Shown: positions 48,122-58,260, counted from the first letter of the stretch. The stretch is 64,000 nt of DNA from Echria macrotheca (GCA_030411725.1 MU839827.1:2542001-2606000); one strand, 5' to 3'. The notes: generated by a model not told the origin, from the letters alone. Made by a program: numbers and translations.

Positions 48122-48583
48122 GGCGTCGGTTGGTGTTGTCGATGAGGTGGGAATTCGTCGACGGTGATGCGTTCAAAGAGTCGCTTTTTCGGGTCCCGCC
48201 GATTGAATTTTAGGGCTGTGGAATTTTTGGTGGGCGCAAAGAAACCAGGTCCGAATTTTAGCCGGTGCACACACTTGGGGCCAGGGCCTAAGGTGCACGG
48301 GCCGGATTTGAGATTCAGGGTTAGGGTCCACTCGCTTCCGCCGGTGAACGACCACTCTTTCCCCCTGGGATGTTTTTGTACAAAAGAAACAGGGCATCCC
48401 GAACTCTGGGACCAAATCTTGTCTGTCACATAACTGAATATTATTATTGGCTGAAACCATTGATGGAAAAATTCTGCACTAAAGAAGGGCAAAGATATAG
48501 CATTTGGTTGACCAGCACGCATTGGACTATTCTAGTGGTCAGCTATTTTGCTATGCAGTCTATGCGAGTTGAGCAGTGTGCAA
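48122..48583. other. RPL28 promoter and 3' flank of the chaperone gene
   Basis: About 460 bp upstream of RPL28. The first 150 bp carry the leader. A telomere-like box lies at 48317-48327 (see separate entry). The long minus-strand open frame 47944-48522 covers this promoter plus the first exons and is not a protein gene. Confidence 0.6.
48317..48327 (-). promoter_or_regulatory. Telomere-like box upstream of RPL28
   Basis: The + strand reads AGGGTTAGGGT, that is ACCCTAACCCT in the direction of RPL28, about 200 bp upstream of its ATG. Telomere-like boxes bound by Tbf1-type proteins occur in ribosomal-protein promoters of many ascomycetes. Assignment here is inference from sequence and position. 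Confidence 0.5.
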
Positions 48584-49079
48584 TTAAAGAACTTGTTGGA
48601 CGAGCTCGATGGTATCAAAGAATCCCTCCCTATCACTGTCACTCTTCTCCATCCCCAAGCCCAACAACAGCGTCCTCTTCTCCTCGGGGTCACGCAAAGT
48701 CAGAAAACTGGCGATTTGACTGGCATATAACTGGCCGAGTGTTTCTCTCTGCTCGCTTCCCCCACCGAGCAGCGTCTTTGGAGTAAGATGGGTTGACGGC
48801 ATGCCACTCAGTCCTGCCCCGGGAAGTGCCATATCCACAGATGCCGGCGAGGGGGCAGAGAGCGGAACTTGGAGCTGATTGACGATTAGGTATTGGCCAT
48901 AGAGAACTGATACCTTCGGTACTTACCCAATGCGCAAGACGTCCTCCCTGAGAGATCGTGACCATGATCTTGTCCGAGAAGTCCATACGCGTCACCTCGG
49001 TCTCCGTTCCGTTTATTTGCCCCGTTGCCTGTTTTGAGGGGGCAGGAAACGGTGTTTCCATTATGTCTGTGCCCGCCAT
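48584..49079 (-). CDS. Proteasome assembly chaperone 3 (PAC3/PSMG3-like)
   Basis: Two exons on the minus strand: 49079-48927 and 48874-48584, 147 aa. The N-terminal part reads APSKQATGQINGTETEVTRM and FSDKIMVTISQGGRLAHW, the core of the PAC3 family. The intron joins W to LQVPLSAPSP. The second half contains LTPKTLLGGGSEQRETLGQL, YASQIASFL and a C-terminal helix FFDTIELVQQVL. PAC3 and its partner guide formation of the alpha ring of the 20S proteasome. An in-frame ATG 51 nt upstream (49130) would add a polar extension; the start at 49079 (GAAATGG) fits better. Recognition rests on short conserved stretches, since the family diverges fast. Confidence 0.8.
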
Positions 49080-49522
49080 TTCGTTGTTTTTGTTTATTGT
49101 AAGCTGGAATTGAAGATCATCAGTTTGCAATCGTCCGGATATCTTGAAAGTAATGAAATACGGGGCGGGCTGCTAGAACTGCAGCGGCAAGATGAGTACG
49201 TCTCAAGCAGGTCCTGCACCCGACTGGGCCCCCTGGCACGTACATTTGGTGTAAAGCCTACACATTAACAGGATAAACAGACCTTTTCCTCTTGAGAGTA
49301 AGGGTCTAGCAAGTAGAAAAGCCTTCGCTATCTCAACAGAGGCAAAGAACTGAATCCCCGGAAGTACCCCTGTAGAGGACGGGATGCTTGGCGGTTTGGT
49401 GGGGCTACCCCACCTTCAAACCCCTGCTTAGCGCCAGAATTCTGCCGGGCGGACACGATTTCTGAGATGTCGAAATCCTCGAAAGGACCTGGGACTTGCC
49501 TCTATCTCTGGCGTCGACAACC
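49080..49522. other. Divergent promoter region PAC3-like / ECM16
   Basis: About 440 bp between divergent starts, including the leaders of both genes. No gene is supported. Confidence 0.6.
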
Positions 49523-52500
49523 ATGGCGAAGAAATTTGTACCCCGGCAGCGGAAGCGCAAAGTTCTGGATCGTCAGCGGGCACAGGAACAAGCGCAACAT
49601 GAAGAAAACGACGATTCCAATGCGCTCATAATCACGCCGGGGACTGCCCAGGAGGCCAACCCGGACGAGAAGAAGGCTCAGTTGCGCCAGGAACTCAGGC
49701 CAGATGGCGTCAAAGTCAGCAGCAAGAAGGCCAAGCGACTGGAGAAGTACATCGAAAGCAAGCTGAAGAAGGACGAGAATCGCGAACTGTTAGCCAAGCT
49801 CGCCGCGAACAAGATCGACACCAGCCTGTTCTCAAGCAGTCGCTCTCTCGGACAGACCAAGGAGACGAAAAAGGAGGCGCTTCGTCGTGCTTTGAAGGAA
49901 CAAAATGCCGGTATTGGTAGCGGCCATGGAGACTTACTTTACGAGCCGCGAGAGGTTGCGGAAGCTCCCTCTGACAGCGAAGTGCAGTCATCTCGAGATC
50001 CACGAACCGCCAAAACTGCCGAGGCACACCCTCTGCCCGCTGTGACGCCCGCGACTGTTGCGCCTGTTTCAGCCGGCTCAGGGCTGAAGCGGCCGTTGGA
50101 TCTCGATGACTCTGGCCGACCTGTTCTTGCGAAGCGGCAGAAGCGCGGCGGTGTAAAAACCAAGCTTACGGCTCCAGTGTCCATGGTCATGATCAAGCCG
50201 CCACCGGCAGCAGACTCCGCATCCGAAGATGAAGACGAAGACGAAGACGATGAATGGGGTGGTTTTAGCTCTGAAGGAGAAGAAGAAGACCAGGGGTCAG
50301 CGCAGGGGTCAGGAGAGAGTGAATCTGAAAGCCAAAGCGGCGAAGGTTCGGGGAGTGGGAGCGAAAGTGACTCGGAGCAGGACGAGTCTGATGACGGGAG
50401 TGAGGATGGGCAGGAAAAACGGAAGGAAAGATCCTCCTTATTCAAGGCGTGGGCTCATCAACAACGGAACGAAGCGCTGGGATACCAATCGGTTGCAAGT
50501 GGACCAATCGTCCTCAACGTGCCAAAACCGGCAAACTTCAGACCACGACCTTTGGAGGAGGACCCATTACCAGAGGATCTGCAGCCAACCACCAACATCG
50601 CGCGAAAATCCCACGCCGTGGTTGTTACCAGAGACCCAGAAATCCAGGAGGTGCGCTTCCGCCTCCCGGTGGTGGCGGAGGAGCAAAGGATTATGGAAGC
50701 TATTCACAACAACGATGTGGTTGTCATCTGTGGTGCTACGGGTTCCGGAAAAACCACCCAGTTGCCTCAGTTCCTGTTCGAAGCAGGATATGGTGCTCCT
50801 GACGGCCCAACCCCAGGCATGATTGGAGTGACACAGCCAAGGCGAGTCGCGGCTGTCACCATGTCAAAGCGAGTCGGCCAGGAGATGGGTGACTATTCAC
50901 ATACCGTCGCATACCAGATCCGATTCGAGGGCACAGTTGACCCAAATACGGCTATCAAATTCATGACCGACGGTGTTTTGCTTCGAGAGGTTGCTCAAGA
51001 TCTTGCGCTTCGCAAATATTCAGCAATCATCATCGACGAGGCTCACGAGAGGAGTGTTAATACGGACATTCTCATCGCGATCCTCAGCCGAGTGGTCAAA
51101 CTCAGAGCGGAGCTCGCACAGGAAGACACAACTGTCAAGCCATTGAAGCTCATTATCATGTCTGCGACATTGCAGGTCGAGGAATTCACTCAAAACGCCA
51201 CTCTTTTCCGTAACCCTCCTCGGGTAATAGAGGTAGAAGGTCGAGAGCATAGTGTCACCGTTCACTTTGCCCGGAAGACGCATCATGATTACGTCGAAGA
51301 CGCGTTTCGCAAGATTTGCAGAGGTCACAGGAAGCTCCCACCTGGAGGCTTCCTCGTGTTCCTAACTGGACAGGGCGAGATTATGCAGCTGAGCAAGCGG
51401 TTGAAATCGCTCTTCGGTGGCTATAACGCAGGCAGTGGGCCAAAGGTCCGAATATCGGCGAATGAAGCCCCGATAGAGGCAGAAGACATTGACTTTGGCG
51501 GGGTGGATGATAGGAATGTTAATGACATTGACGATGAGATTGAGTTTCCCGAGCACGACGACGACGACGCCGACGACGACGACGCCGACGACGACGACGC
51601 CGACGACGACGACGCCGAGTTTCAGTTGGAAGACGAAGAGTCCGGCACTGGCCCTCGAAAAATGCACATACTTCCCCTCTACTCCCTACTACCAACCAAG
51701 GAGCAGTTGAAGGTGTTTGATCCGCCACCAGAAGGGTCGAGGCTCATTATTCTGGCTACCAACGTGGCGGAAACAAGTTTGACCATCCCCGGCATCAAAT
51801 ACGTCTTCGATTGCGGGAGGTCAAAGGAGCGTCGATACGATCCCGTCACCGGTGTTCAAAGCTTCGAGATTGGGTGGATCAGCAAGGCGAGCGCGAAGCA
51901 ACGTGCTGGGCGTGCCGGTCGTACTGGGCCGGGCCATTGCTGGAGACTGTATTCCTCGGCGGTTTACGAGAGAGACCTTCCCGAATTCTCTGAGCCTGAG
52001 ATTCGGCGAATGCCTCTCGAAGGAGTGGTCCTTCAACTAAAAGCCATGAATCTCCAAAAGGTCGTCAACTTCCCCTTCCCAACGCCGCCAGAGCGAGACA
52101 GTCTCATCAAGGCCGAGAAGCTCTTGACGTATCTGTCGGCAATCTCATCAGGCGGTCAAGTTACACCTATGGGATCAACCATGTCGATTTTCCCATTATC
52201 ACCACGCTTCGCTCGGATTCTCCTTGTTGGCCACCTCCACGATTGTCTCCATTACACCATTGCCCTGGTCGCCGGGCTTTCCGCCCAGGAGATTTTCGTC
52301 CCTGAAAACCAGGCGGTTCCCGAGGTTGAGGCGGAGAACGAGGAATTCCGTACGACGGAAGATGTGATGGCTGAGGATCGACGAGCAAAACTGAGGAAAG
52401 CATTTGGTGCCGCGCACCGAAACTTTTGCTCCCTCGACGACAGGTCCGATGCCATCAAGCTCCTCCAGGTGGTTGGCGAGTTCGCTCACGATCCCACCGA

Positions 52501-53200
52501 GAGCTGGTGTACGAGCCACTTTGTGCGATTCAAGGCCCTGAGGGAGACTCGCCAACTCAGGAGCCAAATCACGGATCTTCTGAGGACAAACATTCCGAAC
52601 TGTGCCAACCTGAAGTTCGTCGACCAACTCGAGGCGCCGACGCCGAAGCAAGTCCAGGCCCTGAAGCAGATGGTCGCGGCGGGCTTCGTCGACCAAGTCG
52701 CCATCCGCGCCCACAAGGCCCCCAACCCGCCCGAGATGTACAGGAAACCAAGACGCGCCATCGACGTTCCCTACATCCCGCTGATCACGCCCGAGAGCGA
52801 GCAGAAGCTCGACCTCGCCGACAGGCTGGTGTACATCCACCCGTCGTCCGTGCTGGCCCACCTCAGCGTGGATGAGTGTCCCGAGTACATCGTGTATTCG
52901 TACCTGCAGAAGGCGGGCAACGTCGACCCCGGGAGCGAGAAGAAGCCCAAGATACGGATGCACGCGCTGACGGACGTGACGGGCGGGCAGCTGGCGATGC
53001 TGGCCAAGGGGACGCCTCTTATTACCTATGGCAAGCCTATCAAGGAGGTCAAGAGCTCTGAGAGCGCGGACGGGAAGACGAGGGAGGTCTGGGTGATTCC
53101 GTACCTCCGGGCTGAGACAGGTGGCGGCATGGGATGGCCGCTGCCAGCTCGGAAGGTGACGCAGCGGAGAGTAGCCGGGAAGGGGTGGATCACGGAGTGA
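49523..53200 (+). CDS. ECM16: DEAH-box RNA helicase Ecm16/Dhr1 (DHX37)
   Basis: Single exon, 1225 aa. The start MAKKFVPRQRKRKVLDRQRA fits the family's basic N terminus; an upstream in-frame TTG adds residues without support. Residues 1-370 are charged, with an acidic Ser/Glu-rich stretch near 230-305. The helicase core begins about residue 370: Walker A GATGSGKTTQLPQF, Ia TQPRRVAA, DEAH as IIDEAHERS, SAT as IIMSATL, V as ATNVAETSLTIPGI and VI as QRAGRAGRTGPG. HA2 and OB domains follow. It releases U3 snoRNA from pre-ribosomes in small-subunit biogenesis, working with the UTP machinery that includes Pwp2. A four-unit Asp/Ala repeat (residues about 679-698) interrupts the second RecA lobe. Lack of introns contrasts with most neighbours. 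Confidence 0.96.
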   Translation: MAKKFVPRQRKRKVLDRQRAQEQAQHEENDDSNALIITPGTAQEANPDEKKAQLRQELRPDGVKVSSKKAKRLEKYIESKLKKDENRELLAKLAANKIDTSLFSSSRSLGQTKETKKEALRRALKEQNAGIGSGHGDLLYEPREVAEAPSDSEVQSSRDPRTAKTAEAHPLPAVTPATVAPVSAGSGLKRPLDLDDSGRPVLAKRQKRGGVKTKLTAPVSMVMIKPPPAADSASEDEDEDEDDEWGGFSSEGEEEDQGSAQGSGESESESQSGEGSGSGSESDSEQDESDDGSEDGQEKRKERSSLFKAWAHQQRNEALGYQSVASGPIVLNVPKPANFRPRPLEEDPLPEDLQPTTNIARKSHAVVVTRDPEIQEVRFRLPVVAEEQRIMEAIHNNDVVVICGATGSGKTTQLPQFLFEAGYGAPDGPTPGMIGVTQPRRVAAVTMSKRVGQEMGDYSHTVAYQIRFEGTVDPNTAIKFMTDGVLLREVAQDLALRKYSAIIIDEAHERSVNTDILIAILSRVVKLRAELAQEDTTVKPLKLIIMSATLQVEEFTQNATLFRNPPRVIEVEGREHSVTVHFARKTHHDYVEDAFRKICRGHRKLPPGGFLVFLTGQGEIMQLSKRLKSLFGGYNAGSGPKVRISANEAPIEAEDIDFGGVDDRNVNDIDDEIEFPEHDDDDADDDDADDDDADDDDAEFQLEDEESGTGPRKMHILPLYSLLPTKEQLKVFDPPPEGSRLIILATNVAETSLTIPGIKYVFDCGRSKERRYDPVTGVQSFEIGWISKASAKQRAGRAGRTGPGHCWRLYSSAVYERDLPEFSEPEIRRMPLEGVVLQLKAMNLQKVVNFPFPTPPERDSLIKAEKLLTYLSAISSGGQVTPMGSTMSIFPLSPRFARILLVGHLHDCLHYTIALVAGLSAQEIFVPENQAVPEVEAENEEFRTTEDVMAEDRRAKLRKAFGAAHRNFCSLDDRSDAIKLLQVVGEFAHDPTESWCTSHFVRFKALRETRQLRSQITDLLRTNIPNCANLKFVDQLEAPTPKQVQALKQMVAAGFVDQVAIRAHKAPNPPEMYRKPRRAIDVPYIPLITPESEQKLDLADRLVYIHPSSVLAHLSVDECPEYIVYSYLQKAGNVDPGSEKKPKIRMHALTDVTGGQLAMLAKGTPLITYGKPIKEVKSSESADGKTREVWVIPYLRAETGGGMGWPLPARKVTQRRVAGKGWITE
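51557..51616 (+). repeat. Coding minisatellite, 15 bp x 4 (DDDDA)
   Basis: Four perfect copies of GACGACGACGACGCC encode DDDDA four times in the Ecm16-like helicase. Being a multiple of three, copy-number changes would keep the frame. The insert follows an already acidic stretch (VNDIDDEIEFPEH), so it probably sits in a disordered loop. Confidence 0.95.
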
Positions 53201-53407
53201 GGTAGGGTCAGTTCAGCCAACGGCCCAGCTGGATATAGGGGTAATCCAAATAAATTCAAAGCTTGGCGTTCGTGGAGTTGCTCATGAGTAAATGTATCTT
53301 ACGGTATACCACATGCCGCCGTTCCCCGAACCACCGGGTATCTTCCTATATTTCCCCATAACGCCAACCCATTTTAGACCACCATTTCTTTCCACTCCGG
53401 AACGAAA

Positions 53408-54417
53408 TCACGAAGCAGCAGGCCCTATCTTGCTCTTCCTCCGCTTGGGTTTCGGCACATTCGGCGTCTTGGGACTCTTCGTCTCCTTCCCGCCCTTGGC
53501 CAGCGGGCTGTCAGCCACCTTGGTATTCAACGCCGGCAGCGCCTCGGGCTTAAGCGGCGGCGCATTCGTCTTTGGCACCGCGAGCTTGTCCTTGCGCCCC
53601 GTCGACGACAGGTGGAACTCGCCCGGCTTGCCGGTGATGGGGTTCTGGTCGATGTACTCGCCGCCGTAGCGCTCGTGGATGAGGAAGGACTCGAACATGA
53701 GGCGCGCGTCCCTGTCGGAGTCGGCGGTGGTTGTTCGTGCCTGCTGCTGCTGACTGCTCGTGTCGGGGAGGGGCGTGGATCGGCCGTCGAGGTCGCGCTG
53801 GGTGTGCTGCGGCTTCGGCGGGGTGCGGTATGTGCGGCCCTTAGCGGGGGACCAGGTCTGGACGCTGTCTACTGCTGCTGGGATCTTTTCGATTGCTAGG
53901 CCTATGCTTCCCTGCTTTTATGGTTAGAGACTATATGCGCTCTGACGGGAAAGGGGGGAGAGAGAGAGACAAAGCATACCATCTGCTGGCTGATGACGTC
54001 CGCAAAGCTAGGGGCCATGTAGACGTGCTCGCCTACAATGAAGTAGGTGGCATGCACGATTATCTCGTCCTCCTCGCCCTGCCGCTTGCGCCGCGTCTGC
54101 TTGTTGATGACCCAGACGCCGGTGCCGGCGCCGGGGCCCGTCTCGGCCGGCTCCTGGGCCACCATGAACTCGAGCCCGGACATGCTGCGCAGCCGGCCCT
54201 CGAAGAGCTCGCGGGTGGCCAGGAACTGCACCATGTTGGGGTTGTTGAGGCCCTGCTTGAAGACGACGGCATTGTTGGACGTCTGGTCGAAGAAGGGCGA
54301 CTCGGCGAAGTAGTACAGCACGCTGTTGCTGTGGATGCCGCCTTCGAAGTTGGGTGGCATGCGCCATTGCACCTCGTCGATAGCTTCGGGGACTCTGTAT
54401 TCCTCGTCCACCTCCAT
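53408..54417 (-). CDS. MED6: Mediator complex subunit 6
   Basis: Two exons on the minus strand: 54417-53980 and 53911-53408, 313 aa. The conserved domain covers residues about 12-155: AIDEVQWRMPPNFEGGIHSN, VLYYFAESPFFDQTSNNAVV, ELFEGRLRSMSGLEFMVAQE and ATYFIVGEHVYMAPSFADVI. The second exon encodes a linker with QQQQ, then the basic tail PKPKRRKSKIGPAAS. Med6 sits in the head module of Mediator and contacts RNA polymerase II. The start at 54417 (MEVDEEYRV) is preferred over an upstream in-frame ATG at 54606, which gives a stretch with no likeness. The gene is convergent with ECM16, 207 bp apart. Confidence 0.95.
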
Positions 54418-55144
54418 TGTGGCGCTGTTTGTTTCTTGAGCTCGAGTATTTGCGGCGTGAATAACCCGGAGTTCCTGTGTCGCTGTTGAGGATGCCGTTT
54501 TCGACCCCGCGCGCTGACCCACCCCGCCAAACCAGACCCCTGCCCAGCGCTCTCCACAAAGCAAATAACTAAAGCAAACCCAGCTCCAGGCCACACTCAG
54601 ATGCACACCCAGATCTATAGCTCTAGCGGCTGTTTTGGGGCCGAAGATGGGATTTTTAGGTTGTCCAATTTTTTTTTAACTTTTATTTTTGTTGGATGTT
54701 GTTGTTGCTGGCTGTAGGATTATGGAACGGAGTGGGTGACAGGAGTGGTGAGATGCATGGAAGGTAAGGTAAGGTAAGGTATCCGGACATTGAGCTTTGT
54801 GCATTCCCCACCTCCCGAAGTCGGCTGAAAGGGACGGGCTGTTTGGGTTTGTCAACCGTGGGTTCGGGTTGTACATGTACATATGTCCCCCCTGTCACTC
54901 AGCTGATACGGTGGACAAACCTCGCACGTAGGGGTGGATTATTTTGTTACCCCTGAATTTGGAGCGCCGTATATTTTTTCTTGGGGATGAAAATTGTAGG
55001 CAGAACTGTCCGCCTAGCTTACAAGTGGCTAAATATTCGACGGATTCAAGATCACTCGAATAGTTCTAGGGGAGATATGGTCACCGACGCGATGGGACGG
55101 CTTTAGGGGCAACTTGACTCATTATTGTTCTACGACGATGGGAT
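54418..55144. other. Promoter of MED6 and intergenic DNA
   Basis: The left part is the MED6 promoter. A T-rich tract lies at 54668-54692. The pentamer AAGGT is repeated four times at 54761-54780. The DNA becomes AT-richer to the right, leading into the HET relic. No gene is supported. Confidence 0.5.
54761..54780. repeat. Microsatellite (AAGGT)4
   Basis: Four perfect AAGGT units. Non-coding, upstream of MED6. Confidence 0.9.
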
Positions 55145-55410
55145 TGTTTATCATCCAGCCAATCGCCGGGGCAGAGAATCTCAGGGAACAGCCAGTCAGC
55201 CTGCCCGTCTTCGATTTGGATAATATAGAGTGCATTAATCTACAGATATCGTATACCAAGCGCGCGGTCGACTTGAATAGCGTCCCCGAAAGTTTGTGGT
55301 AGCTCTTCCGTGCTGATGCCCCGTCTCTGCCTTTCAATAGTCTCCCTGGTTGTCATCGCGAATGAAGATGTTCCCCAACAGTAAGAAAGGCTGATAAAAC
55401 CGCCCGTTTC
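55145..55410 (-). pseudogene. HET-domain gene relic
   Basis: On the minus strand, from 55401, the frame reads GGFISLSYCWGTSSFAMTTR and on to LPQTFGDAIQVDRALGIRYL, the first half of a HET (heterokaryon incompatibility) domain. The next codon, normally Trp of the W-I-D-x-L-C motif, is TAG (55242-55240). Beyond it, in the same frame, comes INALYIIQIEDGQADW, where the usual Asp and Cys have become Asn and Tyr. The three changes are all G to A after T, that is CpA to TpA on the other strand. The frame then loses resemblance. Upstream of 55401 the frame is open to 55662 but shows nothing typical of the family. HET domains trigger cell death after fusion of unlike hyphae. This copy is most likely dead. 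Confidence 0.8.
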
Positions 55411-56627
55411 GCCGTTCGTCTCGCGCAAGGTGATCCCGCAGAGTGTGGGCGAATCAAATGTGGTTCGATCGGATGCAGCACAAGACACCAAGGAGCCGGA
55501 TTTTGGCTGCTTCATCCGCGGCTTCTTTTGGGGTCTTGCCATTCTGTTGACAAACCTTTTTCGGGTCGATTCTGAGCGAAGAAATGTCGAAAAATAGTAA
55601 GATCTGGATATTGCTAGATGAAAGGCCGATTGCTCAGTGCGTGATTTAACCCTCCCTCCCACCGGAGCAACTGTAACACAACCTTTCTCTCATGGCTCTG
55701 GCCATATCCCATTTCGGTCGGGCTGTGCTTTATCATGTACTGCCACTTCGTGGATGTCCAAGGCGATCGTCCCGGCCAGCCCTTCTACAGAATTTCCTCG
55801 ACATCGTGATCCCACGATCTTTAACTTGGAGTAGTAACCCAAAACAAGGGCAATGAGACAGCTCGCCAACCCGTGTGATGGTGGTGCTGGAGACAGCAGT
55901 CGTACGTCTCTGCCGCCGTGGGGGGGATCTCGAAGTCTTGTTTTTCTCTTACACAAACCGAACATCCCCCAAATAACAAACTCTTCTCAAGACCAAAGGA
56001 AATCCACGGCGACGCTAGCAATGCACCAATTCGATCCAGCAAGAAACAAGAAACAAGTCCCCAAAGTATTAAACAAAGGAAACTCCAGATAAAAACTTAG
56101 ACCTAGACGGCCTGACCGCTACGCTGGGCTATGCTATCTCCCACATGATCAACAAAAGAAACACCAAAAAGAAGCCTTGTCCTGGGTGATACCCTCTCTG
56201 CCCGCTCTGAATCTTCCGATGAAAAAAAAAGAGAATTCTCGAAAAGAGACCCAGACCGCCCCGGCGAATGTAGACTCCATTCTCCACGCCATGGGACCAA
56301 AAAAAAACTAAAGACGCCCTATTACCCCTTAAAACCACCCCGGGATAACACCCGCCACAAACCGAAGCCAAAAGCCCAACCTGGCCATCCATCGGATCGA
56401 AAATGCAAATTCCCCCAGGGGGTCATCATGTGCAACCTCTAGAACCCTCCCCCCTCCTGAAACAAAAAATCCCAATCCTCACTCAGCCCATTATCATTAT
56501 CAGGAAGAACTCCCGAAACTCCCCCGTCCTCCTCCTGCCCACCCGCAACTCCAAACGCCGCCGCCCACTCACCACCAGGGGAGTCCTCATCTGCCGTCTT
56601 CGCATCCTCCACGAGGCAATCCAAGAA
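55411..56627. other. Intergenic DNA beside the HET relic
   Basis: About 1.2 kb without a supported gene. Some open frames exist (55690-55965, 56129-56392 minus; 55853-56092 plus) but no domain is seen. A-rich runs occur on the + strand near 56221-56310. The right end is the 3' flank of the Q/N-rich protein gene. The left end may include upstream parts of the HET relic. Confidence 0.5.
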
Positions 56628-58260
56628 CTAAGTGGCCTCGCCCGCGCCGTCGCCAACGAACAGACTATCCCCATCATCTTCCTCATCCTCTTCCTGCTGA
56701 CCCTCATTATCATTGACCTGGTTGATCGCAGTCCACTGTCGACCCCGATCCTGATCTCGATCCAGCTCTTCCGCCGCAGTTGCGGCGGCAGCAGCTAAAC
56801 CGGCGAGACGGTTGCTGCGCATCGGTTGCGGGTGCGCGAGGGGTCCTGGGATGGATTGGTGGTTGTGATTGTGAGTCGCCGCCGGCGACTGTCTGATGGA
56901 CAACCCGGCTGTCCGGCGTGCGAGTTGCGGGGTGTCGATTCCGGTTGATGCAGCCGCGGCCGGAGCCGACGGCTGGTTCGTCCCTGTGGGGACGGATGGG
57001 GCAGCGACTGCCCATTGGGTGATCTGTGATGTGTTCTGTGCCATCGCGGCACCCGAGTGGTATGTAGTCTGGTGGTTGCCCACCATAGACTGCTGGTTGT
57101 TCCATCCGCCGGCAGTGGGCCGGGGATATCGCGGCTGCGTCGTCTGTTGAGCCGATTGGTACATTTGTCCAGCCGCCAAAGGATGCTGCGGTGGCTGGAA
57201 TGCCGCTTGCTGATTGTAAGCCCCCTGGGGATAAGGGGGCGCACTGGCGGCATGGTCTGTCGGTCTGTACCCAAGATCGTAAAATGAGTTCGACGTACCA
57301 GCCTGATTGGGGCCCTGGGCGTTCTGAAAACCGTAGCTGTTGTTATACTGATGGTTCCCCATGGCATTCTGGGGTGCGTATCCGGTACCGCCGCGGTTAT
57401 TTCCAGGAGTGCCGTAGCTACTACCGAACCCAGAAAACTGGCCAGACAAGTACTGTGCGCCGGAGTACTGGTTGCCGTGATAGCTGTCACTGTCCTATAG
57501 TGACGGCCACTGGGCCCCAGCTCCGGCATACTGTTGACCAGTTTCGGTTTTGGGTTGGGTTGGCTGATTGGGTTGGCCAGGCTGGCCGGGCTCATTCGCA
57601 GTCGCCATCGAGAGTGCGTCTGATGCCGACTGGGAGATGGCCGGAAGGGAAATGTTCGGCCCGGCGGCAGCGGCGTCCGGCTCGAGCTTGGCGGCTGGGG
57701 CAATCGGTGGCAGCGTCGGGCCGGGCTCAACGCCTGCTCGGCCACTCCCGGGCCCGGATCGGTTGGCAGGTCGGGCAGGTCGGGCAGCAGGTCGCTTGAC
57801 GGGCGTTTTTCTTGGCTTCTTGACTCCGTCACGTGGCTTCCTGAAGCCATCAATCTTCCGGTCGATGCCAAGTTCGTCCACTATCTCCAGTCAGTATCCT
57901 CCCTACCCATGAACACGGAAATGAGTACTTACTCTTCCTGATGTGGCGTTGAGCATGCCCACAGCTGTTGGGACTTATCTGCTCTTTCACTACGTTCAGG
58001 AAGTAGTGTTCGACTGAAGAAGTTAGCATGGAAAAGCTTGCAATACCGAGCTAGTGGGGTAGGAAAGGCGGCTTACAGAGACCTAGCCCGCTGTACTGCC
58101 GCCTGGCTTTGTCCCCCATCAGCTCCTGCATCCGGATAGCAAGAACATCCCACGATTGCTCCGCATTGAGCTCGTGGATTCCTATTCTCTTGGGGGAGAA
58201 AGGCATTATCTGCAGCCAAAACACCCTTTCCTCGTCGGCCGACCAGAATCTGCCGCCCAT
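56628..58260 (-). CDS. Q/N/P-rich protein with SANT/Myb-like N terminus
   Basis: Proposed exons on the minus strand: 58260-58077, 58013-57933, 57880-57532, 57483-56628, giving 489 aa. The N terminus MGGRFWSADEERVFWLQIMP to about residue 88 resembles a small helical SANT/Myb-like module (spaced Trp, EQSWDVLAIRMQELMGDKAR). A Lys/Arg/Pro-rich linker follows (KKPRKTPVKRPAARP), likely a nuclear localisation signal. Then come Pro/Gln stretches and a Gly/Asn/Gln/Tyr-rich, prion-like region, and an acidic end (EEDEEDDGDSLFVGDG). Reading without the last intron meets TAG at 57497-57495. A 48-nt intron (57531-57484, donor GTATGC, acceptor GACAG) removes it and keeps frame. Otherwise the product would end after 215 residues. 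I do not recognise the family. The function (nuclear, DNA or chromatin) is a guess from composition. Confidence 0.6.

Noticed and set aside
47944..48522. Minus-strand frame of 192 codons, and + strand frame 47644-48081
   Set aside because: They run across RPL28 exons, introns and promoter. The true protein uses short exons in several frames here.
51519..51728. Arg-rich minus-strand frame opposite the Asp repeat
   Set aside because: The poly-Arg is simply the antisense reading of the GACGACGACGACGCC repeat.
52199..52963. Minus-strand frame of 254 codons across ECM16
   Set aside because: Antisense shadow of a highly conserved helicase exon.
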